Below are positions 1 through 8,136 of a stretch of 64,000 bases of DNA, piece by piece. This stretch comes from Nonomuraea ceibae (lineage in GTDB: Bacteria > Actinomycetota > Actinomycetes > Streptosporangiales > Streptosporangiaceae): contig NZ_JAHKRO010000029.1 in NCBI RefSeq assembly GCF_019396325.1, forward strand, positions 1 through 64,000. Direction: 5' to 3'. A program made the translations under genes and the position numbers. Position 1 is the first letter of the stretch; each line of letters opens with the position of its first letter. Below the pieces are notes generated by a model. It made no database searches, was not told the DNA's origin, and was given only the letters and a program-made list of their open reading frames with translations.

Positions 1-738
1 GCGGCCGCGCCTACCGCCGCCGCCCACGGCGACCGGCGCCGGGCCGCGGCGCTGCGGGTCATGGCGGATCCTGGGCGGCGGTTCCTGTCCTTCGACGGGC
101 GCGACGGCGGCCGGGTCGTCGAGGTGTTCGGCGATCTGGCCGCCGCCCGGCGGATCGCCGTGGTGGTGCCCGGCGCCGACACCAGCCTCGACAAGTACGG
201 GCTGCTGCGCGGCGGCGCGAGGCGACTGGCGGAGGCGCTCGGCGACGGCGGGGCCGTGGTCACCTGGCTCGGCTACGCGACGCCCCGGACCGTCAGCCTC
301 GACACCCTGACCACCGCCCTGGCCGACGAAGCCGCACCGGCGTTGCGGACGTTCGTGCGGAAGCTGGCGGGGGTCAAACCCGGCACGACGATCTCGCTGC
401 TGTGCCACTCGTACGGCGCCGTGGTGTGCGGGCGGGCGGCGCCCGGGCTGGAGGTCGCCCACCTCGTCCTCTACGGCAGCCCAGGCGCGGGAGCCGACGA
501 CGTCACGGATCTGCGCACCCGGGCCACCGTGTGGGCCGGCCGGGGCGGCGGCGACTGGATCGGCCGCGTCCCGCACCTGCCCGTCCCGTTCGGCTTCGGC
601 CCCGACCCGGTCACGCCCGGGTTCGGCGCCCGCGTGTTCGCGGCGGGCGACGGGGGTCACAGCGATTACCTCAAGGCGGGGTCCGTGTCGCTGGCGAACA
701 TCGCCCGCATCGTCACCGGCGAGGCTCCCCGTGCCTGA
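1..738 (+). CDS. DUF1023-type alpha/beta hydrolase, 5'-truncated by window edge
   Basis: The frame is open from the first base and an ATG occurs at 61, but the residues encoded upstream (an Ala/Arg-rich helix) look like part of the protein, so the true start probably lies outside the window. From the ATG there are 225 residues. The segment VVVPGADTSLDKY is typical of actinobacterial DUF1023 alpha/beta hydrolases. The nucleophile elbow is CHSYGAVV (Ser about residue 119 from the ATG), and a DGGHSDY segment near the end supplies the likely catalytic His. The substrate of this family is unknown. There is no signal peptide in the visible part. The gene ends shortly before an acyltransferase gene on the same strand. 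Family assignment is fairly sure; function is not. Confidence 0.8.
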   Translation, partial: AAAPTAAAHGDRRRAAALRVMADPGRRFLSFDGRDGGRVVEVFGDLAAARRIAVVVPGADTSLDKYGLLRGGARRLAEALGDGGAVVTWLGYATPRTVSLDTLTTALADEAAPALRTFVRKLAGVKPGTTISLLCHSYGAVVCGRAAPGLEVAHLVLYGSPGAGADDVTDLRTRATVWAGRGGGDWIGRVPHLPVPFGFGPDPVTPGFGARVFAAGDGGHSDYLKAGSVSLANIARIVTGEAPRA

Positions 739-1012
739 CCTCCCAGCCCGCCCGGCCCTGCCGCCTGCGAGCACCCGGTCCCCGGCACCAGCGGGCCTCT
801 CCGTCTCCACCCCGCAGTCTCCACCCCCATCGGGAAGTGCGCCTGTTGCCGGCCGACGGTCCGGGCGGCAGGGTGGGACGCCGATCTCCGGAGGCCGTCG
901 TCTTGGCGGGCCGGCCGCGGGCTCGGCGCGGCGGCGGACGCTTGGGCTTGTCCCACGGGTCGCCAAGGACGCCTCGGCCGGCCGTCGTGAGAGCCGTGGC
1001 GGGGGCGGCGGT

Positions 1013-2173
1013 GTGCCTCCGGCGCGAGGGTTCGTGCGGCGGATCGCCGACGCCACCCCGGCCGATCGTGACCGGGGGGTCGACGCGTTGCGGGCGCTGG
1101 CGATCCTGGGGGTGGTGCTCGGGCACTGGCTGGTGACCGCCGTGGTGGCCGACAGCGGGACGCTGCGGGTGACGAGCCCGCTCAAGCAGCTGCCGGAGCT
1201 CACTCCGCTGACCTGGCTGCTGCAGACGCTGGCGGTGTTCTTCCTGGTGGCGGGCCGCGTGAGCACCCAGGGCTACGTGCGGGCGCGCGCTGCGGGCGGC
1301 ACGTACACGCAGTGGCTGGGGCCTCGGCTGGCCCGGCTGTCGCGGCCGGTCGTCGTGGTGGCGGCGGTGTGGGCGGTGGCGGCCGTCGCGATGCTCGCCG
1401 CCGGGGCCGACCAGGACACCGTGTGGGCGCTGGTCAAGCTGGTGTGGTCGCCGCTGTGGTTCCTGCTGGTGCTCGCGCTGCTGACGGCGCTGACGCCGCT
1501 TGCCGCCCGGCTCAGCCCGTGGTGGCCGCTCGCCGCCGTAGCGCTGAGCGACCTCGTCCGCTACGGCCTGAACGATCCCGCGCCCGGGTGGGACGGCGTG
1601 GCCGGGTGGGTCGAAGGGGTCAACGTGGTCTGCGGGTGGCTGGTCCCGTACTGCCTGGGAGCGGCCTGGGCGCAGGGGCGGCCACGCGGGCGGGCGGCCG
1701 GGTGGGGGCTGCTGGCGGGCGGGGCGGTGGTGGCCGCGGGGCTGGTCGGGTGGGGTGGGTATCCGGCGGCGATGGTGGGGGTGCCGGGGGCGGCGGTGTC
1801 CAACCTGGACCCGCCTTCGCTGGCGGCGGTCGCGTTCGGACTGGCGCAGTGCGGGGCGGCGACGCTGCTGGCCGGGCCGTTACGGCGGGCGCTGCGAAGA
1901 CCGCGCCTCTGGGCGGGGGTGGCGCTGGTGAACCTGGGCGCGATGACGATCTTCCTGTGGCATCAGACGGCGATGATCGCGGTCACCGCCGTTGCGCTGA
2001 AGTCCGGGACGGCGGTGACCGGGCTGCACACCGTGCCGGACGGGTTCGGGTGGGTGGCGTGGCGGGTCGCGTGGCTGCCGGCGTTCGCGGCGGCACTGGC
2101 GGTGTGCGTGCTGGCCTTTCACGCGTACGAGCGCCGCCGCCCGCCCCGCCGACGCCGCACCCGCCCAGGCTGA
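1013..2173 (+). CDS. acyltransferase-3 family integral membrane protein
   Basis: The protein begins with a short cytoplasmic stretch and then DRGVDALRALAILGVVLGHW, the hallmark first helix of acyltransferase-3 (OafA/OpgC-like) proteins, with a His at the membrane face. About ten hydrophobic segments follow and the tail is Arg-rich. Such enzymes transfer acyl groups to extracytoplasmic glycans or secondary metabolites; the acceptor here is unknown. A longer reading from a GTG at 731, overlapping the upstream gene by 8 bases, would add about 94 Pro/Gly/Arg-rich residues with poor third-position GC. I therefore prefer the GTG at 1013, which gives a normal family length of 386 residues, although its ribosome binding site is weak. 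Confidence 0.75.
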   Translation: MPPARGFVRRIADATPADRDRGVDALRALAILGVVLGHWLVTAVVADSGTLRVTSPLKQLPELTPLTWLLQTLAVFFLVAGRVSTQGYVRARAAGGTYTQWLGPRLARLSRPVVVVAAVWAVAAVAMLAAGADQDTVWALVKLVWSPLWFLLVLALLTALTPLAARLSPWWPLAAVALSDLVRYGLNDPAPGWDGVAGWVEGVNVVCGWLVPYCLGAAWAQGRPRGRAAGWGLLAGGAVVAAGLVGWGGYPAAMVGVPGAAVSNLDPPSLAAVAFGLAQCGAATLLAGPLRRALRRPRLWAGVALVNLGAMTIFLWHQTAMIAVTAVALKSGTAVTGLHTVPDGFGWVAWRVAWLPAFAAALAVCVLAFHAYERRRPPRRRRTRPG

Positions 2174-2181
2174 GGCCGCAC

Positions 2182-2658
2182 CCTCCCGAGGTGAGGCCCC
2201 GCCGGGGGTTTGGCTCCTCCGGGGTACAGGCCCCGCCGGGGGGTATGGCTTCTTCGGGGTACAGGCTCCGCCGGGGGTATGACTCCTCCGGGGTACGGGC
2301 CCGTCGGGGGTACGGCCCCATCGGGGGGTAAGGCCCGCCCGGGATAGCGCCCCGCCCGGGGTAACGCCCCTCCCTGCGCTGGCGCCTCCGGGGGCGAGGC
2401 CCCGTCTGTTGGTAAGACCCCGTCGCGTGAGGCCCCTTCCGGCGCTCAGGCCCCTCCCGGGGGGTGAGGCCCCGCCCGAGGGGTGAGGCCCCGTCGGGGT
2501 AAGGCCCCTTCCCGCGCTCAGATTTCTTCCGGGGGTGGCACTCCTTTCGGGGTGAGGTTCCGCCTGGAGGTAACACCCCGTCGCGGTGAGGCCCCTTCCC
2601 GCGCTCAGACCCGCTCCCAGGGGTTAGACGCCTTCCGGGGGTGAGGTTTCGCCTGGGT
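2182..2658. repeat. array of about 27 degenerate 15-19 bp GC-palindromic units
   Basis: The whole gap between the acyltransferase gene and the lipoprotein gene is filled by head-to-tail variants of a unit close to TRAGGCCCCGYCGGGG. Each unit has a CCCC...GGGG dyad and is separated from the next by TA, TGA or TCA. Unit length drifts between 15 and 19 bases, and a subset shares a CTTCCCGCGCTCA variant. There are no unique spacers, so this is not CRISPR, and no reading frame through it looks like protein. It explains the gene-free stretch 2174-2725. The role is unknown; slipped-strand expansion of a small dyad is the simplest origin. Confidence 0.85.
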
Positions 2659-2725
2659 TGTGCATTTGATTACAAGGTCGTACGGAGGATGGCGGTCTGG
2701 TCGTCGGGCGAGGAGACTGCGGGGT

Positions 2726-3256
2726 GTGTCGCGCCGATGGGTTCCCGTGCTGTTGCTGCTCCTGGTGACGGCGGCTTGCGGGCAGGGGGCGGCGTTGAGC
2801 GGCCCCACGATGGACCGGGTGCTCGGGCAGGGGGTGGCGCCGGATCTCATCTACCTGGTGGAGCTGCCCGGGTACGAGCTGGCCGAGCAGTCGATCGGCG
2901 TGGTGAACGAGAAGGGGTTCGGCGCGTTCTACACCTCGGCCGAGGGCGGGCAGGTGGAGTTGCGCGTCGACCGAGGCCCGTACCGGTGCGTGGGCACGTG
3001 CGAGCGGGACGGCGACGGCTGGTACGCGGTGCACGAGGGCAGGCACGAGTACGTGGCCGTCGGCGAACGTCATCACCTTCGGCTGATCGGCGACGTGGAG
3101 CGGGTCGACCGTGCGGTGCTGCGGGAGGCCGCCGAGGGCGCCCGTCCGGTCGTCACCGAGGGCACGCCGTCACCGCCGCCGGCCCCGGTGGAGCGTGGTG
3201 ACCTGCCGAGCCACGGTGACATGGCGCCGCTGAACCCGACCGGCCCCGGCGGCTGA
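2726..3256 (+). CDS. small secreted lipoprotein, unknown function
   Basis: The 176-residue product starts with MSRRWVPVLLLLLVTAACG, a short signal peptide with lipobox TAAC (Cys about residue 18), so it should be lipid-anchored outside the membrane. The mature part has no domain I recognise; it carries two Cys (YRCVGTCERD) and ends in a Pro-rich tail. I chose the GTG at 2726 because AGGAG lies 10 bases upstream and it places the signal peptide at the N terminus. An earlier GTG at 2660 would put an Arg-rich extension before the signal sequence. The gene stands alone, behind the dyad array. Confidence 0.65.
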   Translation: MSRRWVPVLLLLLVTAACGQGAALSGPTMDRVLGQGVAPDLIYLVELPGYELAEQSIGVVNEKGFGAFYTSAEGGQVELRVDRGPYRCVGTCERDGDGWYAVHEGRHEYVAVGERHHLRLIGDVERVDRAVLREAAEGARPVVTEGTPSPPPAPVERGDLPSHGDMAPLNPTGPGG

Positions 3257-3503
3257 TCCCCTGCCCCCGCTCCCACCGATGTGCGGCCGTGCCCGCGAAT
3301 ATGTAGGGCCGAAGCTGCGGAGGTGAGGCCAGTTCGGCCGTTCCATCTCACGGGGTGTGATCGGTGCATTACGATTTTCCTGCCTTGTGGTGATCAAGGT
3401 TGCGGGAGATCTCGGTGCCGGCGGTGTCGCCCGGGTCGTCGGCGAAGGGTGGTCTGACACTGGACGTCAGCTTCACGGGTCGCTGTCGCGCGGCCCTGGC
3501 GTG

Positions 3504-3671
3504 TCATCGCCTGCCCCACACCGCGCGGATCACCTCGGCGATCGCTCGCAGGATGCGGGCGCGGTCGGCCGAGGCGCATCCCCGGGTGGCCACCCAGACC
3601 ATGAGGACGGCGGCCGTGGCCACGCACGCCAGGCTGACGATCGGCACCAGCACCCATTCCGCAGGGTTCAT
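3504..3671 (-). CDS. 55-residue single-span membrane protein
   Basis: It begins MNPAEWVLVPIVSL with one transmembrane helix (about residues 6-28), followed by a charged cytoplasmic tail containing DRARILRAIAEVIRAVW, an amphipathic helix. A GGGAGG ribosome binding site lies about 9 bases before the ATG at 3671. A longer upstream reading exists only because the 9-bp repeat keeps the frame open. Similar short proteins are common next to regulatory or NTPase genes in actinomycetes, but I know of no assigned function. It is transcribed away from the large STAND gene, with which it shares the promoter region. Confidence 0.6.
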   Translation of the reverse strand: MNPAEWVLVPIVSLACVATAAVLMVWVATRGCASADRARILRAIAEVIRAVWGRR

Positions 3672-3822
3672 CGAGGTGTCCCTCCCGCGCTCGGCAGCCG
3701 GAGGATCGGCTGCGGTGGGTGCCAGTTCATCGTGGGGGCGGCATGCGGCCAACGGTTCCCGGACGGGCCGGATGGAGAGCCTTCCGGCCCAGGTCAGAGC
3801 CACTTCCGGCGCCCGTCCGGCC

Positions 3823-3939
3823 GGACGGTCCGGACGCGCCGGATGGGCCAGATGGGCCGGACCGCCCGGATGGGCCGGATGGGCCGGATGGGCCGGACCG
3901 GCAGGACCCACCGGACCGGCAGGACCGACCGGATGGGCG
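3823..3939. repeat. 13 tandem 9-bp repeats (GGATGGGCC type)
   Basis: Thirteen nonamers in perfect phase, consensus GGATGGGCC with variants such as GGACCGGCA and GGACCGACC, end 22 bases before the start codon of the STAND/WD40 gene. Because 9 is a multiple of 3, every frame through them is open, which creates false N-terminal extensions for both divergent genes (Pro-Asp-Gly repeats one way, His-Pro-Ala repeats the other). The tract lies between the two divergent genes and could vary in length between strains. Confidence 0.85.
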
Positions 3940-3961
3940 GTCGTCGTGGGGGGTCGCGTGT

Positions 3962-6900
3962 ATGGCGGGTGATGGGGAGCTGCCTGCCGCGCGGGCGGTG
4001 TTGCGGGAGGCGTTGAAGGCGCTGGAGGAGGCGGCCCGGGAGCGTGCCCCGGGGCTGCGGCGCCGGGACGTGATCGACCGGGCCAACGAGCTGCTCATCG
4101 CGCAGCGGGCGGCGGCGAGGCTGACCCCGCAGACGGTCAGCGACTGGCTCACCCGGGGCAGCGCCGCCCAGGATTTCGTGCCGTTGTGGACGCTGGTCCG
4201 CGTGCTGCTGGAGCACGCCGGCAGCCCGCCCGCCTATGAGCTGAGGCACGCCTGGTGGCGCAGCCAGCACGAGCTGTGGAAGAAGCGCTGGGAGCAGGCC
4301 CGCGCCGCCGGCGTGCAGGAGCGACCGGGGCTTCGCCCGGCGGCGGGGGAAACGTGCCCGTACCCGGGGCTGCGCGCGTTCACCGGGGACGAGGCCGAGT
4401 GGTTCTTCGGGCGGGAGGCGCTGGTCAGCAGGGTCATGGACCGGCTCGAACGGTGTCTTGCCGACCGCAGCCCGCTGGCCGTCGTGGCGCCCTCGGGCGC
4501 GGGCAAGTCGTCGCTGCTGCACGCCGGGGTGCTTCCGGCGCTGGCCAGGGGGCAACTGCCCGGCTCCCGGCACTGGCCGCGACTGGTGCTCACACCTACG
4601 GCCGATCCGTTCGGGGAGCTCGTGGCGAAGCTCGCGGCACTGACGGGGGCCGAGGAGGCGCGGGTCGCGACGGCGCTGGAGGGCTCCGCCGGGCCGGCGG
4701 CTCTGATACGCGAGCGGCTCAAGCTCCCGCCCGGCGGCAGGATCGTCCTGGTCGTCGACCAGCTGGAGGAGCTGTTCACGCTGTGCCCGGACGAGTCCGT
4801 GCGGCGCCGGTTCGTGGCCGCCCTCGCCCGCCTGACCGCGACGGCGGCGCCCCGCGCCGAGCGGCCCGCCGCCGAGCAGCCCCGCGCCGAGGAGCCCCGC
4901 GCCGAGCAACCCGCCGCCCAGCAGCCCGACGTCGAGCAGCCCCGCGCCGAGGAGCCCGTCGCGCTGGCCCTGTACGGGCTGCGCGCGGACTTCTACGGCT
5001 CCTGCGCCGGTATCTCCCATCTTCGTGACGTGCTGGCGAACCATCAGGTGTTCATCGGCGCGATGACGGGCGACGAGGTGCGCCGGGCCGTGACGGAGCC
5101 GGCCAGGCGGAGCGGCCTGTCGCTCGCGCCCGGCGTGGTCGACGTCATCCTGCGCGACCTGCGTGGCGCGGCGGGCCCGTACGAGGGCGCGTACAGGGCG
5201 GAGCGGTTGCCGCTGCTCGCGCACGCGTTGTGGGTGACGTGGCTGAACCGTAAGGGCGATGCCCTGACCCTGGAGGGCTACCACGCGTCCGGCGGCATCG
5301 ACGGCGCGGTCGCGGCCAGCGCGGAGGAGGAGTTCGGGGAGCTGTCACCGGCCGCCCGGGAGGCGGCGCGGACGCTGTTCCTGGCTCTGGTCAGGGTCGG
5401 CGAGAACGGCGAGGTCACCAGCCGCCGCCGGACCCAGGAAGACCTCATGCTGGCCGCCGCCGACCCGGGGGGCGTGCAGGAAGCGGCCGAGCGGTTCACC
5501 CGCGCCCGGCTGCTCAGCCAGGGGGTGGAGCGGGCGGGCGGCTCGGTCACCGTCGAGATCACCCATGAGGCGCTGCTGTGGGCCTGGCCGAAGCTGCGTG
5601 ACGACTGGATCGGCCGGGGCGAGAAGGGGACGAACGCCCTGATCCGCCAGGAGGTGGAGGACGCAGCCGTCGCCTGGGAACGCGGCCGGCGCAAGGACGT
5701 CACCGCCCTGTACCGGGGCAGCAGGCTGGAGCTGGCCCGCGGCTGGGCGGCGGCGGCGAGCCGCGCGGAGGTCACGCCCCTCGTCAGGCAGTTCGTCGAG
5801 GCCTCCGAACGGCACGAGCGGCGCAGCCGCCGGATCCGGCGCGCGGCGGTGGCCACGGTGTGCGTGCTCGCGCTGATCGCCTCGGGGCTGGCCGTGTTCG
5901 CCCTCGACAAGCAGAGCGCAGCCGTCGCCGAACGCGACAACGCGATCTTCGAACGGGTCGCGGCGGAGGCCGACCGTCAGCGTGAGACCAACGGTGAGCT
6001 GGCCGCGCAGCTCGACCTGACCGCGTATCGGATGCGGCCGACGCCCGCCCTGCGTACCCGGCTGATGACGGAGGCGGGGTCCGTGCTCTCCACCGCGCTG
6101 CCGGGGCACTACCCCCATTCCCCCGTGGTCGCCTTCGGCCGGGACGGCACCCTGGCGACCGGCTCCAGGCGGCTGCGGCTCTGGAACGTCTCCGACCCGG
6201 CCCGCCCGGCCCCGCTGACCGAGGAGCTCAGCGCCGGTGAGCGGGTCTTCGTGCAGCAGCTCGCCTACAGCCCGGAAGGCGACCTGCTGGCGCGCGGCGG
6301 CTCCGACGGCACCATCCGGCTCCTGGACGTCTCCGATCCCCGGCGCCCGGTGGCGCTGTCGGACCCGGTGACCGTGTCGGAGGGCATGGTGGTGAGCCTG
6401 AGGTTCGGTCCCGACGGCCGGACCCTGGCCCTCGGCACCAGGGCGGACACTCCCGGCACCACGGCCAGCACCGTGCAGCTGTGGGACGTCGCGGATCCCC
6501 GGCGGCCCCGGCGGCTGAGCACGGTGCTGTCCCGGGAGCGCGAGGGCGTCACGTCCGTCGCGTTCAGCCCGGACGGGGCCACGCTCGTCGTCACCGGCGG
6601 CACCGGCCCGGGTGATCGGCGCAGGCTGCTGACCCGGCTGTGGGACGTGTCCGACCCGGCCCGGCCTGCGCCGCTGGGCGGCGAGCTGGGCGGGCACGCA
6701 GGCGTCGTGCACCAGGTCGCGTTCGCCCCTGACGGGCACGTGATGGCCACCGCCGGAGGCGACAACCGCGTGCTGCTCTGGGACCTCGCGGACCGGAAAC
6801 GGCCGAAGGTGAGCAACACCCTGTTCCTGTCCACCACGGTGAGCGCGGTCGCCTTCAGCCCTGACGGGCGTGTGCTGGCCTCCGGCGACAACTCGGGCAG

Positions 6901-8131
6901 CATCTACCTCTGGAACACCGGCTCCCCGGCGCATGCCAGGACGCTCGGCCCGCCGCTGCGCGGGCACACCAGCGTCGTCAGCAGCCTGGCGTTCGACGCC
7001 ACGGGAAGCAGGCTGGCCAGCGCCAGCGGCGACGGCACCGTACGGCTCTGGCGCCTGCCCCCGGCCCTGGCCGTCACGGGCGGCGGCCTGAGCGTCAACG
7101 CGCTGGCGACCACGGGCGACGGCCGCCTGCTCGCGGTGGCCTCCGGGTTCCACGTCACGCTCTGGGACGTCTCCGACCCGGCGCGCCTGACCCCGGTCGG
7201 CGCGCTTCCGCAGTCCCTGTTCGTCGTGGAGGCACTGGCGATCAGGCAAGGGCCGGGCACGTCCGGGAAGACGATCCTGGCCACGGGCAACCGCGGCGGC
7301 TCCGTACGGCTGTGGGACGTCTCCGCGCCGGCCCGTCCGGTGGATCTCGGTGAGGCGCCCGGCAGGCAGCTCACCATGATCTCCGCGCTGGCCTTCGACG
7401 CCACCGGGCACACCCTGGCCGCCGCCTCGATGGATCTCCAGGGCGGCTACTCCGGCACGCTGCGCGCCTGGGACGTGAGCGACCCGGCCCGCCCCACCGC
7501 GCTCGGGGGTGAGCTGCGCGCGCAGCCGCTGCCGATCAAGAGCATGACGGCCGCGCCCCGGGGGCCGTACGTCTACAGCAGCGAGGTGTTCGGCACCGTC
7601 CACGTCTGGCGGACGGGCGACGGAGCCGTTCCCGCGCTGGCCGGTCAGGTGGCCACGAACCAGACGCTCATCTCCCTGGACGTCAGCGCCCGCTCGCTGC
7701 TGGCCGTCGGCGGCGGGGACAACCTGGTCCGGTTGTGGGACCTGTCGCGGCCGGGCTCCCCGAAGTCCGTCGGGGGGCCGCTGCCCGCCGGCGGCGTGGT
7801 CTCCAGCGTGAGCTTCGCCCCGGACGGCAGGCTGCTCGCCAGCGGCGCGGTCGGCCAGATCCGGCTCTGGGACACCTCAGCCCCCGCCGCCGCCTCCGCC
7901 CACGGGCTCCCGGTCACGGGCCACAACGGCGCGGTCAACGCCGTCCTGTTCAGCCCGCGCGGCGACGTGCTCGTCAGCGGCGGCCAGGACGGCACCGTAC
8001 GGCTCTGGCAGGCCGACCCGGAGCGCGCGTTCGCGCTCCTGTGCGGGTCGACGCGCCACGCGATGACGCCGGAGCTGTGGAGGAAGTACGTGTCACCGGT
8101 CCTGGACTACGACCCGCCCTGCGGCGGGTAG
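3962..8131 (+). CDS. STAND NTPase with 14 WD40 repeats
   Basis: The 1389-residue protein has four parts. Residues 1-120 form a helix-turn-helix-like domain. The NTPase follows, with Walker A APSGAGKSSL (about 178) and Walker B IVLVVDQLEELF (about 262). Between them and the winged-helix part lies an Ala/Glu/Pro low-complexity insert (about 298-335). One membrane-spanning helix lies near 630-650. Residues 712 to the end hold 14 WD40 units, many with the linker LWDVSDPARP, enough for two seven-bladed propellers. STAND ATPases act as ligand-gated oligomerising switches, and the propellers would be the sensor. No enzymatic effector is visible. I chose the ATG at 3962 because everything upstream in frame is encoded by the 9-bp repeat. 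Confidence 0.9.
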   Translation: MAGDGELPAARAVLREALKALEEAARERAPGLRRRDVIDRANELLIAQRAAARLTPQTVSDWLTRGSAAQDFVPLWTLVRVLLEHAGSPPAYELRHAWWRSQHELWKKRWEQARAAGVQERPGLRPAAGETCPYPGLRAFTGDEAEWFFGREALVSRVMDRLERCLADRSPLAVVAPSGAGKSSLLHAGVLPALARGQLPGSRHWPRLVLTPTADPFGELVAKLAALTGAEEARVATALEGSAGPAALIRERLKLPPGGRIVLVVDQLEELFTLCPDESVRRRFVAALARLTATAAPRAERPAAEQPRAEEPRAEQPAAQQPDVEQPRAEEPVALALYGLRADFYGSCAGISHLRDVLANHQVFIGAMTGDEVRRAVTEPARRSGLSLAPGVVDVILRDLRGAAGPYEGAYRAERLPLLAHALWVTWLNRKGDALTLEGYHASGGIDGAVAASAEEEFGELSPAAREAARTLFLALVRVGENGEVTSRRRTQEDLMLAAADPGGVQEAAERFTRARLLSQGVERAGGSVTVEITHEALLWAWPKLRDDWIGRGEKGTNALIRQEVEDAAVAWERGRRKDVTALYRGSRLELARGWAAAASRAEVTPLVRQFVEASERHERRSRRIRRAAVATVCVLALIASGLAVFALDKQSAAVAERDNAIFERVAAEADRQRETNGELAAQLDLTAYRMRPTPALRTRLMTEAGSVLSTALPGHYPHSPVVAFGRDGTLATGSRRLRLWNVSDPARPAPLTEELSAGERVFVQQLAYSPEGDLLARGGSDGTIRLLDVSDPRRPVALSDPVTVSEGMVVSLRFGPDGRTLALGTRADTPGTTASTVQLWDVADPRRPRRLSTVLSREREGVTSVAFSPDGATLVVTGGTGPGDRRRLLTRLWDVSDPARPAPLGGELGGHAGVVHQVAFAPDGHVMATAGGDNRVLLWDLADRKRPKVSNTLFLSTTVSAVAFSPDGRVLASGDNSGSIYLWNTGSPAHARTLGPPLRGHTSVVSSLAFDATGSRLASASGDGTVRLWRLPPALAVTGGGLSVNALATTGDGRLLAVASGFHVTLWDVSDPARLTPVGALPQSLFVVEALAIRQGPGTSGKTILATGNRGGSVRLWDVSAPARPVDLGEAPGRQLTMISALAFDATGHTLAAASMDLQGGYSGTLRAWDVSDPARPTALGGELRAQPLPIKSMTAAPRGPYVYSSEVFGTVHVWRTGDGAVPALAGQVATNQTLISLDVSARSLLAVGGGDNLVRLWDLSRPGSPKSVGGPLPAGGVVSSVSFAPDGRLLASGAVGQIRLWDTSAPAAASAHGLPVTGHNGAVNAVLFSPRGDVLVSGGQDGTVRLWQADPERAFALLCGSTRHAMTPELWRKYVSPVLDYDPPCGG

Positions 8132-8136
8132 CCGGG

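Noticed and set aside
2182-2658. CRISPR array
   Set aside because: Units follow each other directly with no unique spacers and vary in length and sequence; no cas genes are in the window.
3719-3961. 81-codon N-terminal extension of the STAND protein
   Set aside because: It is encoded by the 9-bp tandem repeat and the divergent promoter region; the ATG at 3962 gives a normal N-terminal domain.
5345-7603. Long minus-strand frame opposite the STAND/WD40 gene
   Set aside because: The plus strand has Walker motifs and 14 WD40 units; the antisense frame is a GC-rich artefact.
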